From positions 1 to 64,000 of the forward strand of contig NZ_FWXY01000003.1 in assembly GCF_900176365.1 (NCBI RefSeq): a stretch of DNA of 64,000 nucleotides, given 5' to 3'. The stretch comes from Desulfocicer vacuolatum DSM 3385 (GTDB lineage Bacteria; Desulfobacterota; Desulfobacteria; Desulfobacterales; Desulfobacteraceae). Numbering within the stretch: the first letter of the stretch is position 1; each line of letters opens with the position of its first letter. This document shows positions 7,999 through 16,519 of this stretch, piece by piece. The translations under genes and the position numbers were made by a program. The notes beneath the pieces were generated by a model that was not told the DNA's origin, made no database searches, and saw nothing but the letters and a program-made list of their open reading frames with translations.

Positions 7999-9093
7999 TC
8001 ATAAGTCTGTGTTAAGTTCCTGCTCCAGTCTGCGACTGTAGTTGGACATAAAAAAACAGCATACAAAATAAATTAATGCCACAAAGATATAAGCCTCGGC
8101 GGAAAATCCCATCCATTTGGGATCAGACAGGGTGGACTGGGTGGTTTTTAACAGATCGTATAAGGCAATGATGACCACAAGGGAGGTGTCTTTAAATGCT
8201 GAAATTAAAATACTCACCGAAGGGGGAATGACAATTTTCAGGGCCTGGGGTAAAATAATCAAGCGCATGGTCTGGAAATAATTAAGCCCCAGCGCATCGG
8301 CTGCCTCGTACTGGCCTTTGTTCATTCCCTGGAGTCCCCCACGAACAACCTCTGCAATGTAAGCGGCGGTGAACATAATAATGGCCACCTGGGCCCGTAA
8401 AATGGCATTTACCGTAACCCCTTCCGGCAAAAAAAGGGGAAACACCACCGAGGACATGAACAAAAGACTGATCAAAGGTACCCCGCGTATCAATTCAATG
8501 TACACCACGCAAAGGGACTTGATCACCGGCATTTTGGACTGTCGTCCCAGGGCCAGAATAATACCCACAGGATATGCAGATGCAAGACCGAACACGGATA
8601 ACAGAAGTGTCAAGGGCAAGCCACCCCATTGGGAACTCTCCACAGGGGTAAGTCCCGGAACCCCTCCTTTCATGAGAAGCCCCATGATGACAAGCGCCAC
8701 ACCCCAGAGATAAAGAAGTGATTTTTTCCAACGTTTACGATCCTGACTGTAAAAAAGCATGACCACCAGAATAATCATGGCCAAAAGGGGACGCCACTGG
8801 AGATCATGGGGGTAAAATCCAAAAATAATAAATCGCAAATTGGCTGGAATCACGGACCAGCACGCACCGTCAATATTACGACAGGCCATGTAATCAGTCA
8901 TCCAGACGCTGTCCACAAAGGCCCATCTAACAAAAGGGGGAACGCTGATCCATAGAAGATATAGAACCCCAAGGGTTAAAAGAGAATTAAATGGACCGTT
9001 GAAAAGATTGGTGCGTACCCACCCAATGGCGCCCACACTGGTCACCGGGGGTTTCACCGTGGAGGTATCTTGCTGTTGGGAGTTATCTTCCAT
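7999..9093 (-). CDS. aapM: General L-amino acid ABC transporter permease AapM
   Basis: A 364-aa inner-membrane permease. Several N-terminal hydrophobic segments precede the canonical His/Glu/Gln/Arg/opine-type permease core (residues about 160-355), which holds the EAA-like loop EAADALGLNYFQTMRLIILPQALKIVIP. The extra N-terminal segments with a large periplasmic loop (VDSVWMTDYMACRNIDGACW) are typical of AapM compared with short GlnP-type permeases. It pairs with AapQ, 5 bp upstream. Confidence 0.92.
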   Translation of the reverse strand: MEDNSQQQDTSTVKPPVTSVGAIGWVRTNLFNGPFNSLLTLGVLYLLWISVPPFVRWAFVDSVWMTDYMACRNIDGACWSVIPANLRFIIFGFYPHDLQWRPLLAMIILVVMLFYSQDRKRWKKSLLYLWGVALVIMGLLMKGGVPGLTPVESSQWGGLPLTLLLSVFGLASAYPVGIILALGRQSKMPVIKSLCVVYIELIRGVPLISLLFMSSVVFPLFLPEGVTVNAILRAQVAIIMFTAAYIAEVVRGGLQGMNKGQYEAADALGLNYFQTMRLIILPQALKIVIPPSVSILISAFKDTSLVVIIALYDLLKTTQSTLSDPKWMGFSAEAYIFVALIYFVCCFFMSNYSRRLEQELNTDL

Positions 9094-9098
9094 GATTC

Positions 9099-10271
9099 TT
9101 ATCTTTCCACAAGTTTAATTTTCTTATTATACCAGTTCATGAATGCAGATGTGGACAGGCTGAAAAAAAGGTAAACAATCATGATCATGGCAACCCCTTC
9201 AATGGCCTGACCCGTCTGATTAATGGTGGTACCGGCCACGGAAACAAAGTCCGGATAGCCAATGGCCACGGCAAGGGAACTGTTTTTGGTAAGATTGAGC
9301 ATCTGGCTTGTCAACGGAGGAATGATCACCCGCAGTGACTGGGGAAGAATCACCAGATTAAGCACCTGGCCCGGTTTGAGCCCAATGGAAAGAGCGGCCT
9401 CGGTCTGCCCTTTGCTCACGGCCTGAATTCCGGCCCGAACCACCTCTGCCACAAAGGCTGCGGTGTAAAGAACAAGTCCTAACAACAGGGCGGCAAACTC
9501 CGGGCTGACACTTACCCCACCCTTGAAATTAAAACCGGAAAGTCTGGGCGCATTCATTTCTGTGGGAGCGCCTCCCAACAACCATGCAGCAAGGGGTAAT
9601 CCCAAAAACAGCAGTAAGGCGACCCTGAACACCGGAAATATATTTCCGGTGGCTTCCTGCCGCTTCTTTGCCCATCTTTTAAGAAAAAATACAATAACAC
9701 AGGCCACCAGAAATGCCACGATCATATATCCATGGGCAGAATGCCACTTGGGAACCCCAAAAATCATTCCGCGATTGCATAAAAAAAGTCCGGTAAAGGG
9801 ATTCAAGGCCTGTCGGGGGGATGGCAGCATCTCATAGAAAAAAGCATACCAGAAAAAAAGTTGAAGCAAAACCGGAATATCCTGGAACACTTCAATGTAA
9901 ACAGCAGACAGTCTGGACACCAACCAGTTGGATGAAAGACGTGCCACCCCCAGTATGGTACCCAGAATCACTGTGAGCACAATGCCGATAAAAGAGACAA
10001 TAAGGGTATTTAACACCCCCACCAGCAATGCTTTACCATAGGAGTCTGCGGCTGAATACGGAATCAGAGATTCTCCGATTTCAAAGGAGGCTTCCTTATC
10101 AATAAAGCCCAATCCCGTGGCAATGGATTGCCTTTCAAGGTTGGCAAGTGTGTTGCTGACAAGATAAAAAGCCAGCAGGCCCACCCCCACCATGACCACA
10201 AATTGATAAAAAAGTGCCAGTTTATCAGGATCACGAAAAAAGGAAGTTTTTTCAGAGGAGACGTTGTCCAT
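9099..10271 (-). CDS. aapQ: General L-amino acid ABC transporter permease AapQ
   Basis: A 390-aa permease partner of AapM. The start at MDNVSSEK is preferred because AAGGTA lies just upstream; the next upstream ATG would add 22 residues lacking permease character. It has about eight hydrophobic segments. The transporter loop EAALSIGLKPGQVLNLVILPQSLRVIIPP lies near the C-terminal third. A long insertion between the first and second halves of the permease domain (about residues 150-255) is usual for AapQ. Confidence 0.92.
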   Translation of the reverse strand: MDNVSSEKTSFFRDPDKLALFYQFVVMVGVGLLAFYLVSNTLANLERQSIATGLGFIDKEASFEIGESLIPYSAADSYGKALLVGVLNTLIVSFIGIVLTVILGTILGVARLSSNWLVSRLSAVYIEVFQDIPVLLQLFFWYAFFYEMLPSPRQALNPFTGLFLCNRGMIFGVPKWHSAHGYMIVAFLVACVIVFFLKRWAKKRQEATGNIFPVFRVALLLFLGLPLAAWLLGGAPTEMNAPRLSGFNFKGGVSVSPEFAALLLGLVLYTAAFVAEVVRAGIQAVSKGQTEAALSIGLKPGQVLNLVILPQSLRVIIPPLTSQMLNLTKNSSLAVAIGYPDFVSVAGTTINQTGQAIEGVAMIMIVYLFFSLSTSAFMNWYNKKIKLVER

Positions 10272-10472
10272 GGCTACCTTTTGCAAAAAAACAATTTCTA
10301 AAGGGATGTTGCATTGGATGAGACCATGACATCTCAAATGATCAAGACGGAAATAGCCTCACCCAAAGCCTGCGGAAAATTAAACCGTGAAATAAAACCA
10401 TCACACATCACAACAATATCTTCCGCACCACCCATAATAAAATTAATCGGTGGATTTAGTTTTCGTCAACGG

Positions 10473-11492
10473 CTATTTAAAAGGAGCAGAATAGAGCAGG
10501 CCACCGTTGGTCCACAGGGCATTGAGGCCCCGTTCAATCATGAGCGGGGTATCGGTTCCCACATTTCGCTCAAATACTTCACCGTAATTTCCCAGCTGTT
10601 TGACGATATTATAGGCAAATTTTTCGTCCAGCCCCAGGGCTTTTCCATTTCCCGGAGATACACCGAGAAACCGTTTTACCTTGGGATCCGTACTTTTTAA
10701 TTTTTCGTCCACATTCTTAGACGTAATCCCAAGCTCTTCGGCATTTATCATGGCCAGTACAGAATAGTTAACAATGTCTTTCCACTGATTGTCCCCATGA
10801 CGCACGGCAGGGGCAAGGGGTTCTTTGGAAATGACTTCGGGAAGGATAATATAGTCACCGGGGTTGGGAGCCACAGCCCGGGTACCGGCAAGCTGGGATG
10901 CGTCAGAAGTCAGACAGTCACAGCGACCGGCAAAAAAAGCCTTGGCAAGTTCTGCCGTATTTTCAATGACCACAGGGTTCATTTTCATGCCGTTGGCCCG
11001 GAAAAAATCAGCCACATTCTGTTCAGTGGTGGTTCCGGGAAGTACACAAACCGATGCACCGTCAAGTTCTTTGGCGCTTTTGACTCCCAGTTTTTTATGG
11101 ATAAGAAATCCCTGGCCGTCATAGTAGTTAACCTGGCAAAAATCAAGCCCCAGGGCCGTATCTCGACTCAGGGTCTGGGTGCAGTTCCGGGTGAGGACAT
11201 CAATTTCGCCGGATTGAAGCGCAGTAAAACGTGTTTTGGCAGTGAGCGGGGTAAACTTGACTTTGGAGGCATCTCCAAATACAGCCGCGGCAACAGCCCT
11301 TGCAGTATCCACATCCAAGCCCTTCCACTCTCCTTTTTCATCGGGCTTGCCAAATCCAAACAGGTCGCCATTGACCCCTGCCTGGATATAGCCCTTGGCC
11401 TTTACATCGTCAAGGGTTCCTGCCATTACAGTGGCAGATGAGATAAAGATAAATGTGAGAATGAGGGTCAAACAGATTTTAAACAATTTCAT
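10473..11492 (-). CDS. aapJ: Periplasmic amino-acid binding protein AapJ
   Basis: A 339-aa solute-binding protein with a Sec signal peptide (MKLFKICLTLILTFIF..., cleavage likely after VMA near residue 24). The mature part starts with TLDDVKAKGYIQAGVNGDLFGF, typical of family 3 polar amino-acid binders. It is the first gene of aapJ-Q-M-P and has a strong GGGAGGAAG ribosome site. The 200-bp gap to aapQ is larger than the others and may hold a processing site that raises binding-protein levels; no clear hairpin was seen there. Confidence 0.93.
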   Translation of the reverse strand: MKLFKICLTLILTFIFISSATVMAGTLDDVKAKGYIQAGVNGDLFGFGKPDEKGEWKGLDVDTARAVAAAVFGDASKVKFTPLTAKTRFTALQSGEIDVLTRNCTQTLSRDTALGLDFCQVNYYDGQGFLIHKKLGVKSAKELDGASVCVLPGTTTEQNVADFFRANGMKMNPVVIENTAELAKAFFAGRCDCLTSDASQLAGTRAVAPNPGDYIILPEVISKEPLAPAVRHGDNQWKDIVNYSVLAMINAEELGITSKNVDEKLKSTDPKVKRFLGVSPGNGKALGLDEKFAYNIVKQLGNYGEVFERNVGTDTPLMIERGLNALWTNGGLLYSAPFK

Positions 11493-11526
11493 TGATGCTT
11501 CCTCCCTATGGGTTTAACTTAAAAGA

Positions 11527-11606
11527 ACTGCCATGGGCAGTTTTCGTATTACACCTATGGTTAGCCACAACTTAAAAATGTTTCTTGTTTTACCTGGATT
11601 TTCATA
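11527..11606 (-). repeat. Degenerate double-hairpin repeat
   Basis: Recognisable by AACTGCCATGGGCAG at one end, AGCCACAACTTAAAAATG in the middle and TTTTCATATA at the other, with the left hairpin region unlike types A to C. It is the first of four elements in the 435-bp gap between aapJ and lpxB; no gene is seen in that gap. Confidence 0.5.
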
Positions 11607-11696
11607 TAACCGCCACGGGCGGACCGCATTCTGACCTCGCTCCGCCCACAACAAAGCTTGAAATACACATCTGGTTTGCGGAGTATTTCATATAAA
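11604..11696 (-). repeat. Type A double-hairpin repeat
   Basis: Well-conserved reverse copy almost identical to 6881-6973 (ACCGCATTCTGACCTCGC and CCGCCCACAACAAAGC are shared), suggesting a recent common source. Confidence 0.85.
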
Positions 11697-11742
11697 ACCG
11701 CCACGGGCGGACATCATTCTGGGAGCAGCTCCGCCCAGAACA
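11694..11742 (-). repeat. Half repeat (right hairpin only)
   Basis: Only the constant hairpin is present, ACCGCCACGGGCGGAC to GCTCCGCCCAGAAC. It starts inside the TATA end of the preceding type A copy. Confidence 0.65.
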
Positions 11743-11866
11743 TGCGATATCGAGTAATGGAAATAATGGATTAATCAAACGTTATTTATTTATGTCAATT
11801 CTCTTTAAGCCTGTCAAGGCTTTACAGAAATTCCAATGCTTACTGTACGGGATTGAGTATCGCGTA

Positions 11867-11932
11867 TATAACCGCCACAGGCGGACCTTATTTTGAGCCG
11901 AATCAGAATACGGCCCGCCCGTAGCGGTTATT
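11867..11932. repeat. Head-to-head hybrid of two right hairpins
   Basis: ATAACCGCCACAGGCGG is joined to a forward right end CCCGCCCGTAGCGGTTAT, forming one long inverted repeat of about 65 bp. Its last bases supply the lpxB stop codon on the minus strand (TAA at 11930-11928). Confidence 0.7.
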
Positions 11933-13196
11933 TACAATTGCAATGTTGTTTTACCATATCAAAGGCAAGGGCCGCCACCCGCTGGGAAGCCCCTTTCCCC
12001 CCCAGCAAAGCGGGAAGCATCTCCAGACGCTTTTCCATGGCACCGCGTACAGAGTCATTCAAAATAGATATGACCTTCTCACTGATTTTTTCCGGAGTGG
12101 CATCCCCCTGGAGCAGCTCGGGCATGACTTGTTGACCAAAAATAATATTGGCAAGTCCAACATACTCTATTTTGACGAACAATCGGGCAAGAAAATAACT
12201 CATCCAGGACATTTTATATACGATAATAGTGGGCACCCGGAAAAGAGCCGCCTCCAGAGAAACTGTCCCCGATGCCGCAATGACAACATGGGCCGAGGAA
12301 AGTATGGCAGAGACATTTCCGTGGAAAACCTGGAACAGATCCTTGGTATTTATATGAAAATTCCGGCAACCCGGACAGGTTTTCAAGTTTTGTTGCGGGC
12401 AAGCCAAAGAGCAATGGGAGATCTGACCGTGGCTGTTATAGTGGTTTAAAATGGAATTAAACCGATCCATATCAACATTGGTGGCACAGGAAATTAAAAA
12501 TCGAACCCCGGGTATACGCTGTTTTATTTTCAAGGAAGCATTAAGAAGGATTTCAAGAAGCGCATCAATTTCGCTGTTTCTCGATCCGGGCAATAGCGCT
12601 ATGGTAAAAACCTCATCCCCGGACTTCAAAGCAGGGAGAAGTCCGGGATCATGGCAATCCAGAAGGGGATGCCCCACAAAGGTGTGGGGAATTTTCCATT
12701 TCCGATAAAGGGGAGCTTCAAAGGGGAAAATCAATGCCACATGGTCCACGTATTTTTTTATCTTTTTAAGACGGGACATTTTCCAGGCCCATACCTTGGG
12801 GGAGATATAGTAAAGAACAGGTATCCCCATGGGCCTGGCTGCGGCAGCCATTTTCAAATTAAATCCCGGATAATCAATGAGAATCAGCAAATCCGGTGAA
12901 CATCGCGCCAGCTGATCTTTCATGCCCCGAAACACCCTGGCAATGGTCTGCATCTTCAGCAGCACCTCGGTGACGCCCATGACAGACAGATCCCGAATAT
13001 GAAACAGCAATTTCATACCGGCCCGGGCCATGGTATCCCCGCCAATACCGAGAATCTCTGTTTTTGGCGCCCTTTGTTTCAAAGCCTTGACAAGGTTGGC
13101 CCCATGGAGATCCCCCGAAGGTTCTCCGGCAATAATCATGATTTTTCCAGGTTGGCCCTGCCCATGGGAAAGGTAATTTCCGGGGATATTCATCAT
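11928..13196 (-). CDS. lpxB: Lipid-A-disaccharide synthase with in-frame repeat insertion
   Basis: Condenses UDP-2,3-diacylglucosamine with lipid X to make the lipid A disaccharide at the inner membrane. The 422-aa product shows IIAGEPSGDLHGANL near residue 20, DYPGFNLKMA, YYISPKVWAW, LLPGSRNSEI and the C-terminal AASGTVSLEAALF. Family members are usually around 380 aa. The excess includes residues 253-282, encoded by an exactly 90-bp copy of the intergenic repeat (12440-12351). That segment is Cys/His-rich and splits a loop ahead of the SGT motif. The stop codon also lies in a repeat. It follows lpxI directly. The reading frame is otherwise intact, so it is probably active. Confidence 0.93.
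   Translation of the reverse strand: MMNIPGNYLSHGQGQPGKIMIIAGEPSGDLHGANLVKALKQRAPKTEILGIGGDTMARAGMKLLFHIRDLSVMGVTEVLLKMQTIARVFRGMKDQLARCSPDLLILIDYPGFNLKMAAAARPMGIPVLYYISPKVWAWKMSRLKKIKKYVDHVALIFPFEAPLYRKWKIPHTFVGHPLLDCHDPGLLPALKSGDEVFTIALLPGSRNSEIDALLEILLNASLKIKQRIPGVRFLISCATNVDMDRFNSILNHYNSHGQISHCSLACPQQNLKTCPGCRNFHINTKDLFQVFHGNVSAILSSAHVVIAASGTVSLEAALFRVPTIIVYKMSWMSYFLARLFVKIEYVGLANIIFGQQVMPELLQGDATPEKISEKVISILNDSVRGAMEKRLEMLPALLGGKGASQRVAALAFDMVKQHCNCK
12351..12440 (+). repeat. Repeat copy inserted in frame within lpxB
   Basis: TATATGAAAATTCCGGCAAC...TTTTCAAGTTTTGTTGCGGGC...GACCGTGGCTGTTATA aligns end to end with the type A element, though diverged. It is 90 bp, begins and ends on codon boundaries of the minus-strand gene, and codes for lpxB residues 253-282 (starting YNSHGQ) without a stop. 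Confidence 0.8.
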
Positions 13197-13198
13197 GT

Positions 13199-14014
13199 TT
13201 AAAAGTCCTCTTCACCCATGGCCACAATGGAAATGCCTTTTTCATCGGCCAGATCAATCATTTCCCGGCGGTCAAAGGAGAGGCTTTTTCCCGCCTCCAG
13301 CACCAAAACATCAACACCGGACTTCACCATGGCCAAAATGGTTCGAACCCCGGACGAAGGAAGATCAAATCTCAAATCCTGCCCGGGTTTGCATCGTTTC
13401 ACCACCACAGCCCCCCCCCGGCTTAGAGAACCTCCCCGGCCAATGGTGGCATCTGTGCCGTCTGCGGCCTCCACGGCAAGCACTGTGCCGTTGGATACCA
13501 CCACACATTGCCCAATGTCCAGACGACCAATTTCCCCTGCAATGTGCCACCCGGTCTCAATATCCTTTTTAGCGGCCCGTCCCGGTTTTTTCCGGGTCCA
13601 GCATCCTTTGGGCGAAATAAGATCCGGCAGCAGCATGGTGGAAGGACAAATGGTGATGCCCTCTTTTCCCAAAAGATCGGCAAAGGCTCTCATGATCCCG
13701 TCGTCGTGGGTGTGTCCCATGGTGGCAATAAAAGCCAGGGCCTTGAGATCCGGCTTGATATCGGTGAATATTCGTGTTTTTTTTACAGTTCCCAACATAA
13801 CGGCCCGGGTAACCCCCCTGCGTTGAAAAAATTTCAATAGCTTGGTTACCTGGCCCAGATGAAGCCATTGAATGGAATCTACATGCTCCTCAAGGGATAA
13901 AGATGCCTCATTTATATAGGCTGCGGCATGCACAGCAATCCCCTTTTCCTTTGCCCGCCGGGCAAACAACATGGGAAACTGCCCTCCACCTGCAATGAGA
14001 CCGATGGATTCCAT
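13199..14014 (-). CDS. lpxI: UDP-2,3-diacylglucosamine pyrophosphatase LpxI
   Basis: Hydrolyses UDP-2,3-diacylglucosamine to lipid X and UMP, the role of LpxH in enterobacteria. The 271-aa product matches the LpxI (DUF1009) family, with IGLIAGGGQFPML at the N-terminus, LGTVKKTRIF near 95, MGHTHDDGIMRAFAD and a C-terminal SGVDVLVLEAGKSLSFDR. It sits between lpxA and lpxB exactly where the pathway needs it. Confidence 0.93.
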   Translation of the reverse strand: MESIGLIAGGGQFPMLFARRAKEKGIAVHAAAYINEASLSLEEHVDSIQWLHLGQVTKLLKFFQRRGVTRAVMLGTVKKTRIFTDIKPDLKALAFIATMGHTHDDGIMRAFADLLGKEGITICPSTMLLPDLISPKGCWTRKKPGRAAKKDIETGWHIAGEIGRLDIGQCVVVSNGTVLAVEAADGTDATIGRGGSLSRGGAVVVKRCKPGQDLRFDLPSSGVRTILAMVKSGVDVLVLEAGKSLSFDRREMIDLADEKGISIVAMGEEDF

Positions 14015-14785
14015 TTATCGTGTCACACCCCGGCTGGAACTTTCAATGAACTGAATAAAATTAACCACCTCCGGCACCTGTTCCACTTCGGCCCGCACCC
14101 TTTCTGAAGCCTGTTTTACAGTGAGACCAATGCGAAACACAATGCGATAGGCTTTTTTCAGACTTCTCAAGGTGGATTTGGAAAACGCTTTGCGCTTAAG
14201 GCCAACGTTATTCAACCCATGGAGAGTGGCCCGATCCCCGGCGGCAATAACATAGGGGGGGATATCCTTTACCACTGCGGATTTACCGCCAATGTAGGCA
14301 TGGTCCCCGATTTTCACAAACTGATGGATGGCAACAAGCCCCCCGACAGTAACATTATCCCCCAGTTCAATGTGGCCTGCCAGGGTGGCATTATTGGCCA
14401 AAATCACTTGTTTTCCGGTTTTACAGTCATGGGCGATATGGGTATAAGCCATTAAATAATTTTCTTCTCCCACCTCGGTGTAGCCCCCGCCAAAGGCGGT
14501 TCCCCGGTTAATGGTGGCAAACTCTCTGATAATGGTGCCCCGACCGATTTTAAGATAGGTTTTTTCCCCATGATATTTTAAATCCTGGGGGGCAGCCCCA
14601 ATGGAGGCATACTGGAAAATACGACACTCCGGCCCCACTTGAACATATTCGTCAATGATGGTGTAGGGACCGATTTCAGTGCCGGCCCCAATGGTAACAT
14701 TTCCCTTGACAATGGCATAGGGACCGATGGTCACATCCGGACCGATTTCAGCGTCGGCATCAATGATGGCCGTGGGATGAATCAT
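14015..14785 (-). CDS. lpxA: UDP-N-acetylglucosamine acyltransferase
   Basis: Adds the first 3-hydroxyacyl chain to UDP-GlcNAc. The 256-aa product is a left-handed beta-helix of hexapeptide repeats (IGPDVTIGPYAIVKGNVTIG...) followed by an alpha-helical tail. The catalytic His lies in YTHIAHDCKTG near residue 124. It is directly followed by lpxI. The fabZ gene that often lies between lpxD and lpxA is absent; only 3 bp separate the two genes. Confidence 0.95.
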   Translation of the reverse strand: MIHPTAIIDADAEIGPDVTIGPYAIVKGNVTIGAGTEIGPYTIIDEYVQVGPECRIFQYASIGAAPQDLKYHGEKTYLKIGRGTIIREFATINRGTAFGGGYTEVGEENYLMAYTHIAHDCKTGKQVILANNATLAGHIELGDNVTVGGLVAIHQFVKIGDHAYIGGKSAVVKDIPPYVIAAGDRATLHGLNNVGLKRKAFSKSTLRSLKKAYRIVFRIGLTVKQASERVRAEVEQVPEVVNFIQFIESSSRGVTR

Positions 14786-14788
14786 GAA

Positions 14789-15841
14789 TTACTCCGTTTC
14801 AATACGCTTTTCAATGGCTTTTATTTTTCGTTCCAGGGAAAGCAGCAATTTTCTCATTTCAGGGAGACGGGGAAGAATGCGTCCCACCTTTAACCAGTTT
14901 TTGTGGGGCATCTCCGGCATGCCGGACACAATTTCACCCGGAGGAACATCTCTTGTTACACCGGCACCTGGCCCCACAATGGCACCGTCACCCACATTAA
15001 GATGGCCGGAAACACCTGCTTTTCCGGCTATGATGACATTACGGCCAAGGGTACTGCTTCCTGCAATACCTGTCTGGGCCACCAGCAGGGTATGGGGTCC
15101 AATGGTGACATTGTGGGCAATGTGCACCTGATTATCTGTCTTTACTCCCTGCCCCACCCAGGTGCGCCCCATGGTACCCCTGTCAATGGTATTACAGGCT
15201 CCGATCTCCACATTGTCATCAATCTGGACAAATCCGGCATGGACAATTTTTTCATGCCCTTGACCGTCCGTGGTAAATCCAAACCCGTCACTTCCGATCA
15301 CTGTGCCGGAATGAATGAGCACATTTTTGCCAATGCAGGAGCGTTCCATGATGGTGACATTGGGTTTGATAACCGTATCATCCCCAATGCACACCCCATC
15401 TCCGATGAACACCCCCGGCATGATCCACACCCGGTGTCCCAGGGTGACATCATCACCGATGAAAACATGGGAAGATATCACCGGATCTTTTCCACAGTTA
15501 AAATTCTGGCCTGTAACCGCCAGGGAAGAACAACCGGATAACGGTCTTTTTTCCGGATAAAACCATGAAAGCATCTTAAAAAAAAACTGTTTCGGGTGCT
15601 CACACACAATAAAGGTGGCTTCCATTGATTCCAGAAAAGAGATATCAAGGGTTTCCGGAACCATTACGGCCCCGGCCCCTGCGGTTTTCAATTGTTTAAT
15701 CCATGAAGCATCCACGGCAAAGGCAAGATCCCGGGGACCTGCCTGGTCAAAGGGGGCCACTGCGTGTATCAGCCGGGTGGGGTCCCCCACCACAACGGCA
15801 TTGAATCTGTCAGCGATATTTTGAACTGAAATGGCCATCAT
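14789..15841 (-). CDS. lpxD: UDP-3-O-acylglucosamine N-acyltransferase
   Basis: Adds the second, amide-linked acyl chain in lipid A synthesis. The 350-aa product has an N-terminal uridine-binding domain (residues 1-100), then hexapeptide repeats (SHVFIGDDVTLGHRVWI...) and the active-site His in QVHIAHNVTIGPHTLL near 245. The start is one of two adjacent ATG codons overlapping the skp stop (TGATG arrangement), so the two genes are translationally coupled. Confidence 0.95.
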   Translation of the reverse strand: MMAISVQNIADRFNAVVVGDPTRLIHAVAPFDQAGPRDLAFAVDASWIKQLKTAGAGAVMVPETLDISFLESMEATFIVCEHPKQFFFKMLSWFYPEKRPLSGCSSLAVTGQNFNCGKDPVISSHVFIGDDVTLGHRVWIMPGVFIGDGVCIGDDTVIKPNVTIMERSCIGKNVLIHSGTVIGSDGFGFTTDGQGHEKIVHAGFVQIDDNVEIGACNTIDRGTMGRTWVGQGVKTDNQVHIAHNVTIGPHTLLVAQTGIAGSSTLGRNVIIAGKAGVSGHLNVGDGAIVGPGAGVTRDVPPGEIVSGMPEMPHKNWLKVGRILPRLPEMRKLLLSLERKIKAIEKRIETE

Positions 15842-16371
15842 TTTGCAGATGCAGCCTTTTTGTTATACGCCTTTATCAACTCATCCGTAATATCAATGGC
15901 ATCGTTGTAATACATCACGCCGCCCTCATTGGTTTCAAGAATGAGATCATATCCCTTTTTCTTGCCCAATTCTGCTGCAAGGGTCAGCACCTCTGTTTTG
16001 ATTTTATTAAAATGGCGGGCCTGGATCTGTTTAAACTCCTTGAGGTAACCGGCTTTCAGGGTTTTATAGTCATTGGCCTTAATGCGAAATTCTCTTTGTT
16101 TCTGTTCGCTCTTATCCTTGCCCATGACCAGGGCCTCCCGCTCAAGGGTCTTTTGCAGGGCCATGAGTTCTTCTTCCTTCTGCTTTACAGTGGCCTCCAT
16201 CTCTTTGCCCTTTTTATTCATCTCCGCACTGGCCATTTTTCCCGGGCTTGAGGTGGACAATACTTTTTGGAAATTAACCACCCCTATTTTCACTCCGGCA
16301 GCCATGGATGTACCAATAGATCCCACAATAAAAAGCATTGCCATAAAAATCACTACACTGATCTTTTTCAT
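15838..16371 (-). CDS. skp: Periplasmic chaperone Skp/OmpH
   Basis: A 177-aa secreted chaperone that holds unfolded outer-membrane proteins for BamA. A signal peptide (MKKISVVIFMAMLFIVGS..., cleavage near SMA-AG) precedes GVKIGVVNFQKVL. A long charged coiled-coil with KQKEEELMALQKTLEREA follows, and the C-terminal strand is YDLILETNEGGVMYYNDAIDITDELI. It lies between bamA and lpxD, the common gene order. Confidence 0.93.
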   Translation of the reverse strand: MKKISVVIFMAMLFIVGSIGTSMAAGVKIGVVNFQKVLSTSSPGKMASAEMNKKGKEMEATVKQKEEELMALQKTLEREALVMGKDKSEQKQREFRIKANDYKTLKAGYLKEFKQIQARHFNKIKTEVLTLAAELGKKKGYDLILETNEGGVMYYNDAIDITDELIKAYNKKAASAK

Positions 16372-16404
16372 ATAAAAAAATCTCCACTATTAAATTGTTA
16401 TTTC

Positions 16405-16495
16405 ATATAACCGCCACGGGCAGGCCCTATTCTGATCCGGCTCTGCCCACAACAAAGCTTGAAATACACCTCTGATTTGAGGAGTATTTCATATA
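16405..16495 (-). repeat. Type A double-hairpin repeat
   Basis: Reverse copy filling most of the 148-bp gap between bamA and skp, so it would be transcribed within the operon as two hairpins. Confidence 0.85.
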
Positions 16496-16519
16496 AAAAC
16501 AAGCATCTCGGTTATAAAT

